Of a stretch of 64,000 bases of DNA, positions 57,199 to 64,000 are shown piece by piece. Location of the stretch: assembly GCA_963666465.1 (NCBI GenBank), contig OY762824.1, positions 186,001 to 250,000 of the forward strand, read 5' to 3'. A model generated the notes under the pieces. The model did not search any database. It was not told where the DNA came from and worked only from the letters and a program-made list of their open reading frames with translations. The DNA is from VXYL01 sp963666465 (GTDB taxonomy: Bacteria; Pseudomonadota; Gammaproteobacteria; Pseudomonadales; Azotimanducaceae). Made by a program: the position numbers and the translations under genes. Positions within the stretch are counted from its first letter, which is position 1, and every line of letters begins with the position of its first letter.

Positions 57199-57469
57199 AG
57201 GCTTCCTTCTCTCTGCGGGTTGCGGGGCGGGCGGAAATCAGGCGGACGTCGTCGCCGCGCCAGGCATAGACCACTGCGACGATCCTGCCGAGCGCGTCGG
57301 CCCCGACGGTGACGAATCGCGTTTCGCCCTCGGCGTCCGGATCCTCGCGGGTGAGGCCGGCGGGATCCCAGAGCGCGAGTTCGGCGTCCCCGAAGGCGAC
57401 GCCGTGGCGGGCGAGGTTGGCGCGGGCCTTGGCGGGGTCCCAGTTGGTTTCCACGGGTAGATTATACAT
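57182..57469 (-). CDS. brnT: BrnT-type ribonuclease toxin
   Basis: The 95-residue protein has NWDPAKARANLARHGVAFGD, ALWDPAGLTREDPDAEGETR, VTVGADALGRIVAVVYAWRG and ISARPATRREKEAY, the DUF497/BrnT pattern, a RelE-like RNase that cuts RNA. It is the first gene of the pair. Both members look intact, unlike the neighbouring toxin-antitoxin genes. Confidence 0.88.
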   Translation of the reverse strand: MYNLPVETNWDPAKARANLARHGVAFGDAELALWDPAGLTREDPDAEGETRFVTVGADALGRIVAVVYAWRGDDVRLISARPATRREKEAYAQGI

Positions 57470-57508
57470 ATGAACGTATGTATTGCGTCAACCGGCGCGA
57501 GGCGGTGC

Positions 57509-57896
57509 TTATGGGATCCGGGTCGGGGCCACGGGGCGCCGGGGATGGCGCTTGATACGCCAGAGGACCACGGACCAGCGCGCGGGATCGGCGTCCAGTA
57601 CCCGGTGCCGGTGCTTGCAGTCGAAGTCGAGCACCTCGCCGCCGGAGAGTCGCGGCGAGACGGGATCGAGGGGGCGTCCGTTCGCGGAGTCGTGCGCGTA
57701 GGACGCGTCGCGGTGCCAGGCGATCCCGGTGTCGCCGTGGATGCAGAGCCCGATGGCCGGATCGGTTTCGGGGTCGATGCGGCGCCAGACCGCGGCCAGC
57801 CAGTGCCACAGGCGGCGCGACGTGGCGGTCGAGGTGGTCGACGACTGTGCGGACGGTGTCCGGATCGATGCGCAGGGCGCGGCGGATGCGGGACAT
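57509..57896 (-). pseudogene. frameshifted unknown gene, possibly a 2-oxoglutarate/Fe(II) oxygenase-like protein
   Basis: The start MSRIRRALRIDPDTVRTVVD is followed, after a one-base shift near 57.81 kb, by LWHWLAAVWRRIDPETDPAI, GLCIHGDTGIAWHRDASYAH, GGEVLDFDCKHRHRVL and RWSVVLWRIKRHPRR. The HRD plus later HRxRVL and RWSVVLWRI pattern recalls the Fe-binding HxD...H of small 2OG oxygenases. The family is not certain. As written no frame covers both parts. Confidence 0.5.
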
Positions 57897-58062
57897 GGCG
57901 TGTCTCCTCCCGAGGATAGCGGTGTTCGCCCCCTCCCCCCCTCCCCGGCGCCGGCCGCGAGGCCGGCTGCCTTGCGCGACGGACGGACGGGCCGTCAGGT
58001 GGCCGGGAACGCCTGCCCCGAGCGCTCGATGCGGGGTGGCCCCGGGAAAAGCGGGCGCGTCG

Positions 58063-58338
58063 TCAGGCGGGCAGGAGGTCGTCGACGTTGACGCGGAGGG
58101 CGTCGGCGAGGGCGCGCAGGGTCCGGACGGAGCCGGTGGAGCGCCCGGCCTCGATGTCCGCGATCTGGACGCGGTTGACGCCCGACGCGCGGGCCAGTGC
58201 GGACTGGGACAGGCCGCGGTGCTCGCGCCAGACCTCGAGCGGACTGGTGCCGTCGATCAGCCGGTCGGCGACCGCGGCGGGAACGAGCTCCTCCGCGCCG
58301 ACGTGCTCGCCGCGTCCGCCCCCGCGCCGCCTTTGACG
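58063..58338 (-). pseudogene. XRE-type antitoxin, N-terminus missing
   Basis: The C-terminal text LEVWREHRGLSQSALARASG, VNRVQIADIEAGRSTGSVRT and LRALADALRVNVDDLLPA is a clear helix-turn-helix of the type paired with RelE toxins. No start codon or N-terminal domain is found upstream; the sequence changes abruptly about 30 bases before a RelE-type frame on the opposite strand. The usual same-strand order is broken, so a rearrangement is likely. Confidence 0.65.
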
Positions 58339-58367
58339 CGCCTGTAGCGCACAACTACACTTCGACC

Positions 58368-58608
58368 GTGAAGGAGATCGCCTACAGCTGCACCGCCGTG
58401 AGAACGCTCGCCCGCATGCCCGCCAACCTCGCCGATCGCATCCGCGGCAGGATCCGCGCCTACGCCGAGGATCCGTCGTCGCAGGCCTGCAACGTGCGCC
58501 GCCTGCGCGGCCGACGGCTTCCTGCGCCTGCGCGTCGGCGACTGGCGCATCGTCATGCGCGACGCCGACACCCTGGGGAGGGTTGAGAACCATGCCATTG
58601 ACGCGTGA
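58368..58608 (+). pseudogene. RelE/ParE-type toxin, frameshifted
   Basis: It begins VKEIAYSCTAVRTLARMPAN, then LADRIRGRIRAYAEDPSS and NVRRLRG, and after a one-base shift near 58.51 kb continues DGFLRLRVGDWRIVMRDADT. These are the RelE-family beta-strands including the RLRVGDWRI core. The normal C-terminal strand with catalytic residues is replaced. Confidence 0.7.
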
Positions 58609-58810
58609 TTTCAGGATCGACGATCTGGCCTTGGCCTACTCGGCTCGGCACGTGCGAGAGCGGCAGGAAACCTATGTCGCATCGGAGACCCACTGGTCTA
58701 GGAAACACCACTGACTGTCCGACAACCCGCAGCCGCAGTGTTTCGATTATTGCGTTTAGATCGCGCAACCGCTATGGTTGTGCCGCAATCAACCATGTCT
58801 TGGCAGCACG

Positions 58811-59263
58811 ATGACCGCACAGAGCCGCTTCCCCAATCCGTCGCCGACGGACGCCGAGGTTGCCCGGGCGTCCAGCGAACGGCTCGCCGCGTTCTTGCAC
58901 AGGGACCGCCCCTTGACGTTGAGCGTCACTGGCGCGCACGGCCACGAAGCCGTCGAGCTACCCGCATCGGTCGGCCCGCTCCTCATGGAAATCCTGCAGG
59001 ACATCGCCGCCGGCAGCGCCGTCGCCGTGCTCCGCAAGGACGCCGAGCTGACGACCCAGCAGGCGGCCGACTTCCTGAACGTCTCGCGCCCCTTCCTCGT
59101 CGGTCTCCTCGAACACGGTGCCGTTCCCTTCCGCAGGGTGGGTACGCACCGCCGCGTACGCTTCCGTGACGTACTCCGCTACAAGGACGAGACGGATGCC
59201 GCTCGACGCCGGGCACTCGACGAACTTGCCGCCGACGCCCAGGAACTCGACATGGGCTATTGA
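58811..59263 (+). CDS. helix-turn-helix (excisionase-type) antitoxin of a PIN toxin
   Basis: The 150-residue protein has an N-terminal helical part and a DNA-binding domain LTTQQAADFLNVSRPFLVGL with HGAVPFRRVGTHRRVRFRDV (about 78-120), the excisionase/MerR-like type found upstream of PIN-domain toxins. The ATG chosen begins MTAQSRFPNPSPTDAEV. Its stop lies three bases before the toxin start. The antitoxin looks intact although the toxin is not. Confidence 0.75.
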   Translation: MTAQSRFPNPSPTDAEVARASSERLAAFLHRDRPLTLSVTGAHGHEAVELPASVGPLLMEILQDIAAGSAVAVLRKDAELTTQQAADFLNVSRPFLVGLLEHGAVPFRRVGTHRRVRFRDVLRYKDETDAARRRALDELAADAQELDMGY

Positions 59264-59266
59264 CCG

Positions 59267-59742
59267 TTGCCGGTCATCGTCGCCTTTCTCGACGCCTCCG
59301 TCCTGTACCCCGCACCGCTGCGCGACCTTCTGCTCGAACTCGCGGTATCGGACTTCTACCGCGCCAAGTGGTCCGAGGCGGTCCACGACGAGTGGACCCG
59401 CGCGCTGCGGCGTCGCCGGCCGGACATCCCGACGACCGCCATGTCGTCGCGGCGGCAACACGCGGCGAAGTGGATGTAGTCGTTACCGCCAATCTCAAGG
59501 ATTTCCCGGCGGCCGTGCTTGCGGCGCACGGGCTCAAGGTCGAACACTCCGACGGGTTCCTGGTTCGCCTTTACCGAGAGTCGCCTAGCCGTTTCGTCGA
59601 AGCCTTGGAACGCGTCCGCACCCGGCTGCGCAATCCTCCGGTCTCACCGGAGCAGCACCTCGACGCACTGCGTCGCGCTGGTCTGGACGTCTTGACGAAG
59701 CTCTTCGCCGCATCGTCGTTGACGCGACAGCCACCGCGCTGA
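59267..59742 (+). pseudogene. PIN-domain toxin with internal deletion
   Basis: The N-terminus VIVAFLDASVLYPAPLRDLL has the first PIN aspartate, and EAVHDEWTRALRRRRPDIP follows. The frame then breaks and resumes with DDRHVVAAATRGEVDVVVTA and NLKDFPAAVLAAHGL, which holds the later acidic site and the VVTxNLKDFP motif. About 40 residues between PDIP and DDRHV are lost together with the frame. Confidence 0.75.
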
Positions 59743-59791
59743 CAATCCCGGCCACCGTGGTGTGTCGCGGACTGACGGAGAGTCGCGAGGG

Positions 59792-59816
59792 CTGCACATT
59801 GCGCAATGCTGTGCAG
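59792..59816. promoter_or_regulatory. nested palindrome, operator-like
   Basis: CTGCACA and TGTGCAG flank an inner perfect palindrome CATTGCGCAATG. The site lies in the gap between the PIN relic and the PhyH gene and looks like a binding site for a dimeric regulator. The remaining bases 59743-60074 hold a TTGACA box at 60043 but no gene. Confidence 0.45.
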
Positions 59817-60074
59817 GTGCAGTGAAAACTCACGTCTGATCACGATTCGAGGGGGCGCAGTGAGGAAATGGTCGGTGCCGGCAGCTCCGGTGTGGAACGC
59901 CAGTCCCGTCTTGGCTCCTACGAAGCTCGATGCCCCATCACCTCGCCAACTGTCGGGGGTCTCGGTCGCTCGACTCTGGACGACTGACCGAACTCATGCC
60001 GCATGCCAAGGAGTAGTACGTTCCTACCCGCGAACCTTGGACTTGACAATCAGAACCGAGTTCTAGTGAACTCA

Positions 60075-61364
60075 ATGTCTGCGTGCGCCCTTAATGCATG
60101 CGCCCTGCATGTGCCCCAAGAAGAGAGGCCCGATAGAGTGGATTTCGTAAAGATGATCGCCGATTGGGGGCGAGTGGTAGCGCGTTCGGTCTTGGTGTTC
60201 CACTGGGTGTGCGCCGCGACGGGGCTGGCCACGTTCCTCGGCGTGGTCTCGGTCCCTTACATGTCGAACACGCCTTCGGGCGGGGCTGTGTTCGCCACGG
60301 CAGCCGTCGCCGGGCTGCTCTGCCTGCTGGCGTTGACCGCGCTCGGAGGTGGCGTTCGCTATGCGGTCTACGGCGACTTCAGGCTGCTGCCGAGCCGCAG
60401 TTTCCGTGCCTACTTCTCCGGTGGCGATGACGGCGCTGACTCCTCGGCGTACGTTCCCCCGCCGCTTCCCGAGCGCACTCAGCGCGCAAGCGACGACGAC
60501 ATGATCGATCAGGCGGGCGAGCTCGTGGTCACGAATCCAGGGAGAATCGGCGACCTCTTCGATCGGCTCCAGGGCCGGCCATGTACGCCCCCGGGGGAGA
60601 CCGCCGAGGAACTCGCTCCCCGGATTCGCGAGCTCGGCCTCGGGGAAAAGTGCCGCGAATTGTGGGAGCAGGGCTACACCGTCCTCGAAGATGTCGCTTC
60701 GCCCGAGCTCTTGCGTGAGCTGCGCGCCCAGGCCATGGCCGCAGGTCCGGGCAGTGCTCACGTTCTGCCGAAACACCCGGTGTTCGCGCAGGCGGCTCTC
60801 AACGAGAAGCTGATGGCTATCGCGGAGTTCTCGGTAGGCGCCGGATTCATCTTGAGTCACATGGCCACGAGCCTGAAACGCAATGGCGACCCGGACCTTG
60901 GTATCCATTGCGACCAGGCCTGGATGCCCGCTCCTTTTCCAGAGCACAACCTCATGCTGACGGCGTGTTGGGCTTTGGACGACTACACCGCCGACTCCGG
61001 GGCGACGACCATCGTTCCGGAGAGTGCGGCGCTGCGGCGGTATCCCACCCATGAGGAAATCAAATCGACGCCGAGCGAGCCGATTCTCTGCAAGGCGGGT
61101 TCGGTGGCGCTGTGGGACGGCCGGGTCTGGCACGGCAACGGTCCCCGCACGATCGATGGCGAACGCGCCGTCCTGCACGTCACCTACACACGGCTGGCGA
61201 TGCGGCAGATGGAGACCTATCCCCGATCGGTCGAGGATCAGATGATCGAACGCTACGGGGAGCCGATGGCTCAACTCATGGGTCGCTACGACTATCTGGC
61301 CAAGCCCGCGGGCAAGGAGGACATGCTGGGCTTCATGCGTGCGGTGGCTTACTCGCGCCGGTAG
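60075..61364 (+). CDS. membrane-anchored phytanoyl-CoA dioxygenase (PhyH) family protein
   Basis: The product has two hydrophobic segments near its N-terminus (ARSVLVFHWVCAATGLATFL and AVFATAAVAGLLCLLALTAL), a linker, then a PhyH-type non-haem iron domain. The facial triad is visible as HCDQAW (His, Asp) and VWHGNGPRTIDGERAVLHVT (His and the 2-oxoglutarate-binding Arg region). It would hydroxylate an unknown lipid or peptide near the membrane. The start is uncertain: ATG here, ATG at 60003, or GTG at 60138 with a better ribosome-binding site. A TTGACA box at 60043 argues against the earliest. Confidence 0.78.
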   Translation: MSACALNACALHVPQEERPDRVDFVKMIADWGRVVARSVLVFHWVCAATGLATFLGVVSVPYMSNTPSGGAVFATAAVAGLLCLLALTALGGGVRYAVYGDFRLLPSRSFRAYFSGGDDGADSSAYVPPPLPERTQRASDDDMIDQAGELVVTNPGRIGDLFDRLQGRPCTPPGETAEELAPRIRELGLGEKCRELWEQGYTVLEDVASPELLRELRAQAMAAGPGSAHVLPKHPVFAQAALNEKLMAIAEFSVGAGFILSHMATSLKRNGDPDLGIHCDQAWMPAPFPEHNLMLTACWALDDYTADSGATTIVPESAALRRYPTHEEIKSTPSEPILCKAGSVALWDGRVWHGNGPRTIDGERAVLHVTYTRLAMRQMETYPRSVEDQMIERYGEPMAQLMGRYDYLAKPAGKEDMLGFMRAVAYSRR

Positions 61365-61422
61365 TGGCTCTCAGTCTGAACCAGGTCCGGTTATCGAATA
61401 TCCAAATCAAGAAGGACCATCT

Positions 61423-61545
61423 GCGCGGCCAGCCTCGGACTGCGCGCCGCCGTCGACTACGCGGCCACCGCCTGCGCCTGCGCCGAGGAGTACGAGCCCC
61501 CGCGGCAAGCGGCGGCCGAGACCGCCGCCTACGACATAGCCGAAC
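61423..61545 (+). pseudogene. second parA-type C-terminal fragment
   Basis: The plus strand reads AASLGLRAAVDYAATACACA followed by EEYEPPRQAAAETAAYD, the same C-terminal segment as in the relic at 32.9 kb (AASLGAGAAVDYAAGASAEE). It is more decayed and has no Walker A. Confidence 0.65.
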
Positions 61546-61547
61546 GA

Positions 61548-61690
61548 GTTCTCTTCGATGTCCAGATCGAAGTGCCTGGCCATCTTGCACTTGCCGACGA
61601 CCTTGCCCACCCGCAGGCCGATCCTGTCCGCGCCCTTCAGGTGCCGCTTCTCGCGCCGCGCGGCCGCCACATTCGCAGCGGGCGTGGACG
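61548..61690 (-). pseudogene. IS1634-type transposase fragment
   Basis: The minus strand reads RHLKGADRIGLRVGKVVGKC and KMARHFDLDIEENSFGYVV. The pattern KGADKIGLRVGKV-x-KYK-x-AKHF is common in the middle of IS1634-like transposases. Only about 45 codons remain. It abuts the parA fragment. Confidence 0.6.
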
Positions 61691-61699
61691 GCATTGGCG

Positions 61700-62270
61700 C
61701 TGTCGGGCTCGGGTTCGAGGGTGCGATCGGGCATGGCGGCGCCGGTGTCTCATTCGCCCACATCCGCCAACGCCCGGCCGCGGGATGCGGGAACCGCCCG
61801 CCGTCGTCCCATGCGGGTGCCGCTTGTGCGAGCGGCCGGCACTGGCGTTGAGGGAAGTCTCGACGGCCGCCGAAGCCGAGCAGGTCGTGCATGCCCGGCG
61901 CACAGGAAAGCGGCGGCGCCAGCGGCCATGGCGTCGCGTGGGCACTCGGCGGCGCGTTCGCACACGAGCGGCAGCCCTTCCCTGCCCCTGCCTTCGGCGA
62001 CGAGGGCCGCATGTGGGCGCGGCGCCGCTCCCTTGGGGTGGCGGGCGCCGCGTTGGCAGCCCAGGACGGCGCTCTCCCGCGCTTGCCTGCCCTTGCCCAT
62101 CGTGGCGAGGCCGCGTGCGCGGACGCCGCGCGCCAACGCGAAGTTCGGGTCCAGGGTCGATGGCGCGGTCGATGGTGGCCACCGCGTCTTCGCGCAGTGC
62201 GAAGGCGCCGTCCAAGGCTTCGACAGGGATGTCTGCGGCCTCGGCGGATGCCGTGGCGGGAGGATTCCGA
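61700..62270 (-). pseudogene. decayed TPR protein gene (TTC38-like)
   Basis: Pieces in shifting frames read ALDGAFALREDAVATIDRAI, LDPNFALARGVRARGLATMG, HVAALVALAEGRGREGLPLV-like text and AECPRDAMAAGAAAFL. These are tetratricopeptide helices in the order seen in TTC38-like proteins. At least three frameshifts are needed (one at GACCCTGGACCC near 62.16 kb). No intact gene remains between the PhyH gene and tusD. Confidence 0.5.
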
Positions 62271-62334
62271 ATCGATCTTGCGGCAAGGCCCGGCTCCGGC
62301 CCTCCGTCGCTGCCCGGTGGGCTATGATGGGCGC

Positions 62335-62715
62335 ATGACGGATTCGGGTGGCGCCGCAGGGCCAGCGCGCATCGCGCTGCTTGTTCAGAGGGCGCCGCGT
62401 GCCACCCGGGCCGATGCCGCCGCCCTTGCCTTTGCCCGGGCCGCCATCGCTGCCGGAACGGTGATTCATCGGGTGTTCTTCCACAAGGATGCGATCCATG
62501 CGGCGAGTCGCTTTGTGGAAGACGAGGAGGGAACCGCCGGGGCGTGGGCGGAGCTGGCCGCTGAACACGGGTTTGAGTTGGCGGTGTGCGTGGCCGCCGC
62601 GCAGCGACGCGGGATTGTCGAGGACGAATCGCTGGCCGACGGCTTTGCCGCGGTGGGGCTTGGGCAGATGGTGGAGGCCATGGAGGCTTCCGACCGCGTG
62701 GTGACGTTCGGCTGA
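62335..62715 (+). CDS. tusD: sulfur relay protein TusD (DsrE family)
   Basis: The 126-residue protein is the sulfur acceptor of the TusBCD complex, which moves persulfide sulfur from TusA to TusE for 2-thiouridine in tRNA wobble positions. The active cysteine is Cys85 in ELAVCVAAAQRRGI, and DGFAAVGLGQMVEAM is typical of the family. TATGAT lies seven bases before the ATG, so the transcript may have almost no leader. The stop overlaps the tusC start as TGATG. Confidence 0.9.
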   Translation: MTDSGGAAGPARIALLVQRAPRATRADAAALAFARAAIAAGTVIHRVFFHKDAIHAASRFVEDEEGTAGAWAELAAEHGFELAVCVAAAQRRGIVEDESLADGFAAVGLGQMVEAMEASDRVVTFG

Positions 62716-63008
62716 TGAAGAGCGTGCTCTATCTGGTGCGGCGTCCGCCCGGGCCGCTGGCGGACGAAACGACGGACCTCGTGCTCATGTCCGGCGTCTT
62801 CGGGCAGGCGACGGCGGTGGTGTTCATGGACGACGGCGTGCTGCAGCTTGTTGGCCTGGATGCGCGGCGGTCGTCGCTTCGGGCGCTGCCCGCCTACGAG
62901 GTCGAGTCCCTGCATGCGGATGCGGCGAGCCTGGCCGAGCATGGCGTCGATCTGGATGCGGTCCCCCTGGCGGTGCGGCGATTGGGGAGCCGGCCCTTCG
63001 GGAGTTGA
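62715..63008 (+). CDS. tusC: sulfur relay protein TusC (DsrF family), apparent frameshift near the end
   Basis: The written frame gives 97 residues beginning MKSVLYLVRRPPGPLADETT, with the DsrF text VFGQATAVVFMDDGVLQLV. It ends LAVRRLGSRPFGS. One base removed or added near 62973 would instead give LAVRAIGEPALRELIAGHDI and VLTD with a stop at 63040, which matches the usual TusC ending (ALIAxHDVVLS) and length. The gene is either damaged at its C-terminus or carries a consensus error; the operon structure argues it should be functional. Confidence 0.85.
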   Translation: MKSVLYLVRRPPGPLADETTDLVLMSGVFGQATAVVFMDDGVLQLVGLDARRSSLRALPAYEVESLHADAASLAEHGVDLDAVPLAVRRLGSRPFGS

Positions 63009-63046
63009 TCGCCGGTCACGACATCGTGCTGACGGACTGACGCATC

Positions 63047-63301
63047 GTGGCTGTCCTGCACATCGTGTCCAACCCCCGTGCCATCGGCTCGTGCCTGCGC
63101 GCCTGTGCGGCGGAGGACCCGATCCTCCTGACGGGCGACGGCGTGTTCGCCGTGGATTCCGTGCCCCGGGGCCACGAGCTCTGGGTGCTGGCGGAGGACG
63201 CAGGGCGCCGGGGCGTGGGCTTTCCGGCAGGCGCCAGGGCGGACTGCGCGAAGTTCGTCGCCTTGGTCCTGCGCACGCAGTCGAGCGTCACCTGGTCGTG
63301 A
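63047..63301 (+). CDS. tusB: sulfur relay protein TusB (DsrH family)
   Basis: The 84-residue protein begins MAVLHIVSNPRAIGSCLRAC, the DsrH start, with DPILLTGDGVFAVDS and the end FVALVLRTQSSVTWS. It completes the TusBCD hexamer. The GTG start lies six bases beyond the corrected tusC stop, and its own stop overlaps tusE as GTGA. Confidence 0.85.
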   Translation: MAVLHIVSNPRAIGSCLRACAAEDPILLTGDGVFAVDSVPRGHELWVLAEDAGRRGVGFPAGARADCAKFVALVLRTQSSVTWS

Positions 63302-63630
63302 GCGGGACGCTGCCGGAGCTGGATGCCGACGGGCATCTGGCGGATGCGTCCGAATGGTCGCGGGAGCTGGCGGGGAGGTTAGCCGCCGAAGCAGACATCC
63401 GTCTCACGGTGGACCACCTGGCCGTGATCGAGGCGGTGCGTGCCTTCCATGCGGAGACCGGCCTGGCGCCCCCCATGCGACCACTCGCGCGGCTGGTTCG
63501 GGAACGGCTGGGACCCGAACCGGGCTCCAGCATCGCCCTCATGCGCCTGTTTCCGTCCCGCCGCCCAAACGGCACGCCGCGCTGCGTGGCGCGAATCGCC
63601 GGCCTCCCCTGCCCCGAAGGCTGCCGCTAG
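63298..63630 (+). CDS. tusE: sulfur relay protein TusE (DsrC family)
   Basis: The 110-residue protein has the DsrC/TusE fold: ELDADGHLADASEWSRELAG, ADIRLTVDHLAVIEAVRAFH and the C-terminal arm RCVARIAGLPCPEGCR. The penultimate Cys109 is the sulfur-carrying residue that hands sulfur to MnmA. Cys105 replaces the lysine of the usual GLPKP, and Cys96 lies nearby, but the second DsrC cysteine is not at its usual place, so this is TusE and not a sulfite-reductase DsrC. Start by GTGA overlap. Confidence 0.88.
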   Translation: MSGTLPELDADGHLADASEWSRELAGRLAAEADIRLTVDHLAVIEAVRAFHAETGLAPPMRPLARLVRERLGPEPGSSIALMRLFPSRRPNGTPRCVARIAGLPCPEGCR

Positions 63631-63689
63631 CCGCGGGCGGTGGGGCGCAAGCCTCCGGACGCCCCGTCGCCTCGTGCAGCCAGTCGAGC

Positions 63690-63756
63690 CCAAGCCGTCC
63701 TGTCGGCATTCGGCCAGCATTCGGCCAGCTTGCGCCATCCGAAGTCCGACAGGCTG
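63690..63756. repeat. dispersed palindromic repeat, copy B, upstream of icd
   Basis: CCGTCCTGTCGGCATTCGGC to AAGTCCGACAGGCTGTTAG repeats copy A at 48.7 kb, with an extra internal duplication of CATTCGGCCAG. The ends CCTGTCGG and CCGACAGG are inverted. It lies 30 bases before the icd start. Confidence 0.65.
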
Positions 63757-63787
63757 TTAGAATGCCGCGTTTTTCTGGGGGAAGCGC

Positions 63788-64000
63788 ATGGCGTATCAGC
63801 GTATCGAGGTGCCGGCGGACGGCGAGCGGATCACGGCGAACGACGATGGCACGCTTGCGGTTCCGGCGCGGCCCATCATTCCGTTCATCGAGGGCGACGG
63901 CATCGGCATCGACATCACGCCGGTGATGCGCAAGGTGGTTGATGCGGCGGTGAGGCAAGCCTACCGTGGCGAACGCAGCATCGCGTGGATGGAGATCTAC
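63788..64000 (+). CDS. icd: isocitrate dehydrogenase (NADP), 5' part
   Basis: The visible 71 residues, MAYQRIEVPADGERITANDD, PARPIIPFIEGDGIGIDITP and AYRGERSIAWMEIY, closely follow bacterial NADP-dependent isocitrate dehydrogenase of the TCA cycle. GGGGGA lies six bases before the ATG. The gene runs off the window. Confidence 0.93.
   Translation, partial: MAYQRIEVPADGERITANDDGTLAVPARPIIPFIEGDGIGIDITPVMRKVVDAAVRQAYRGERSIAWMEIY

Overview
The window looks like a GC-rich gammaproteobacterial chromosome segment. The evidence is a psp stress operon with divergent pspF, recC-recB-recD in that order, a tusD-tusC-tusB-tusE sulfur relay cluster, a short 4.5S-type SRP RNA and an icd gene. The genus cannot be named from the sequence alone. 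The many decayed insertion sequences suggest a genome going through IS expansion and gene loss, as in some host-associated lineages; that is inference.

Layout. 0-4.5 kb: pspA-pspB-pspC plus two extra genes on the minus strand, and pspF with a small VOC-fold gene on the plus strand. 4.6-7.2 kb: two-subunit molybdenum hydroxylase. 7.2-16.8 kb: NYN-domain protein, then recC, recB, recD with start/stop overlaps. 16.9-19.9 kb: Dam-type adenine methylase facing a ParB-like gene and a PD-(D/E)xK-like gene, a candidate restriction or defence module. 20.3-22.6 kb: sulfatase followed by its formylglycine-generating enzyme. 22.9-23.1 kb: SRP RNA and tRNA-Ser(GGA).

23.1-32.5 kb is an integrated island bounded by a 14-bp repeat of the tRNA-Ser 3' end. 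It carries a P4-type integrase, a PD-(D/E)xK protein, a RecQ helicase fused to a phosphoribosyltransferase domain, a DprA-like protein coupled to it, a frameshifted unknown gene, and about 1.7 kb without a clear gene that holds a run of hairpins.

32.5-48 kb is an IS graveyard: a parA relic, a 24-bp minisatellite, an IS5-type element with an amber codon, an IS66 relic replaced in its middle by an IS1380 relic, a second IS1380 relic carrying an intact IS1634-family element, an ISAs1-type relic and another IS1380-type relic. Between these lies a lower-GC cluster (34.2-36.5 kb) with a DsbC-like lipoprotein, a secreted Sel1-type protein and a secreted 92-residue peptide with a six-cysteine knottin pattern. 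This is my best candidate for an undescribed system.

48-53 kb: carboxyltransferase fragment, frameshifted yedK, and a 1085-residue SPOR plus DUF5916 outer-membrane protein. 53.2-53.4 kb: tRNA-Arg(ACG) and tRNA-Ser(GCT). 53.4-59.8 kb: a second relic zone with an IS1182 remnant, truncated DUF3800 gene, another transposase relic, brnTA and several broken toxin-antitoxin genes. 60-61.4 kb: membrane-anchored PhyH-type dioxygenase. 61.4-62.3 kb: parA, IS1634-type and TPR relics. 62.3-63.6 kb: tusDCBE for tRNA 2-thiolation, with an apparent frameshift in tusC. The window ends inside icd.
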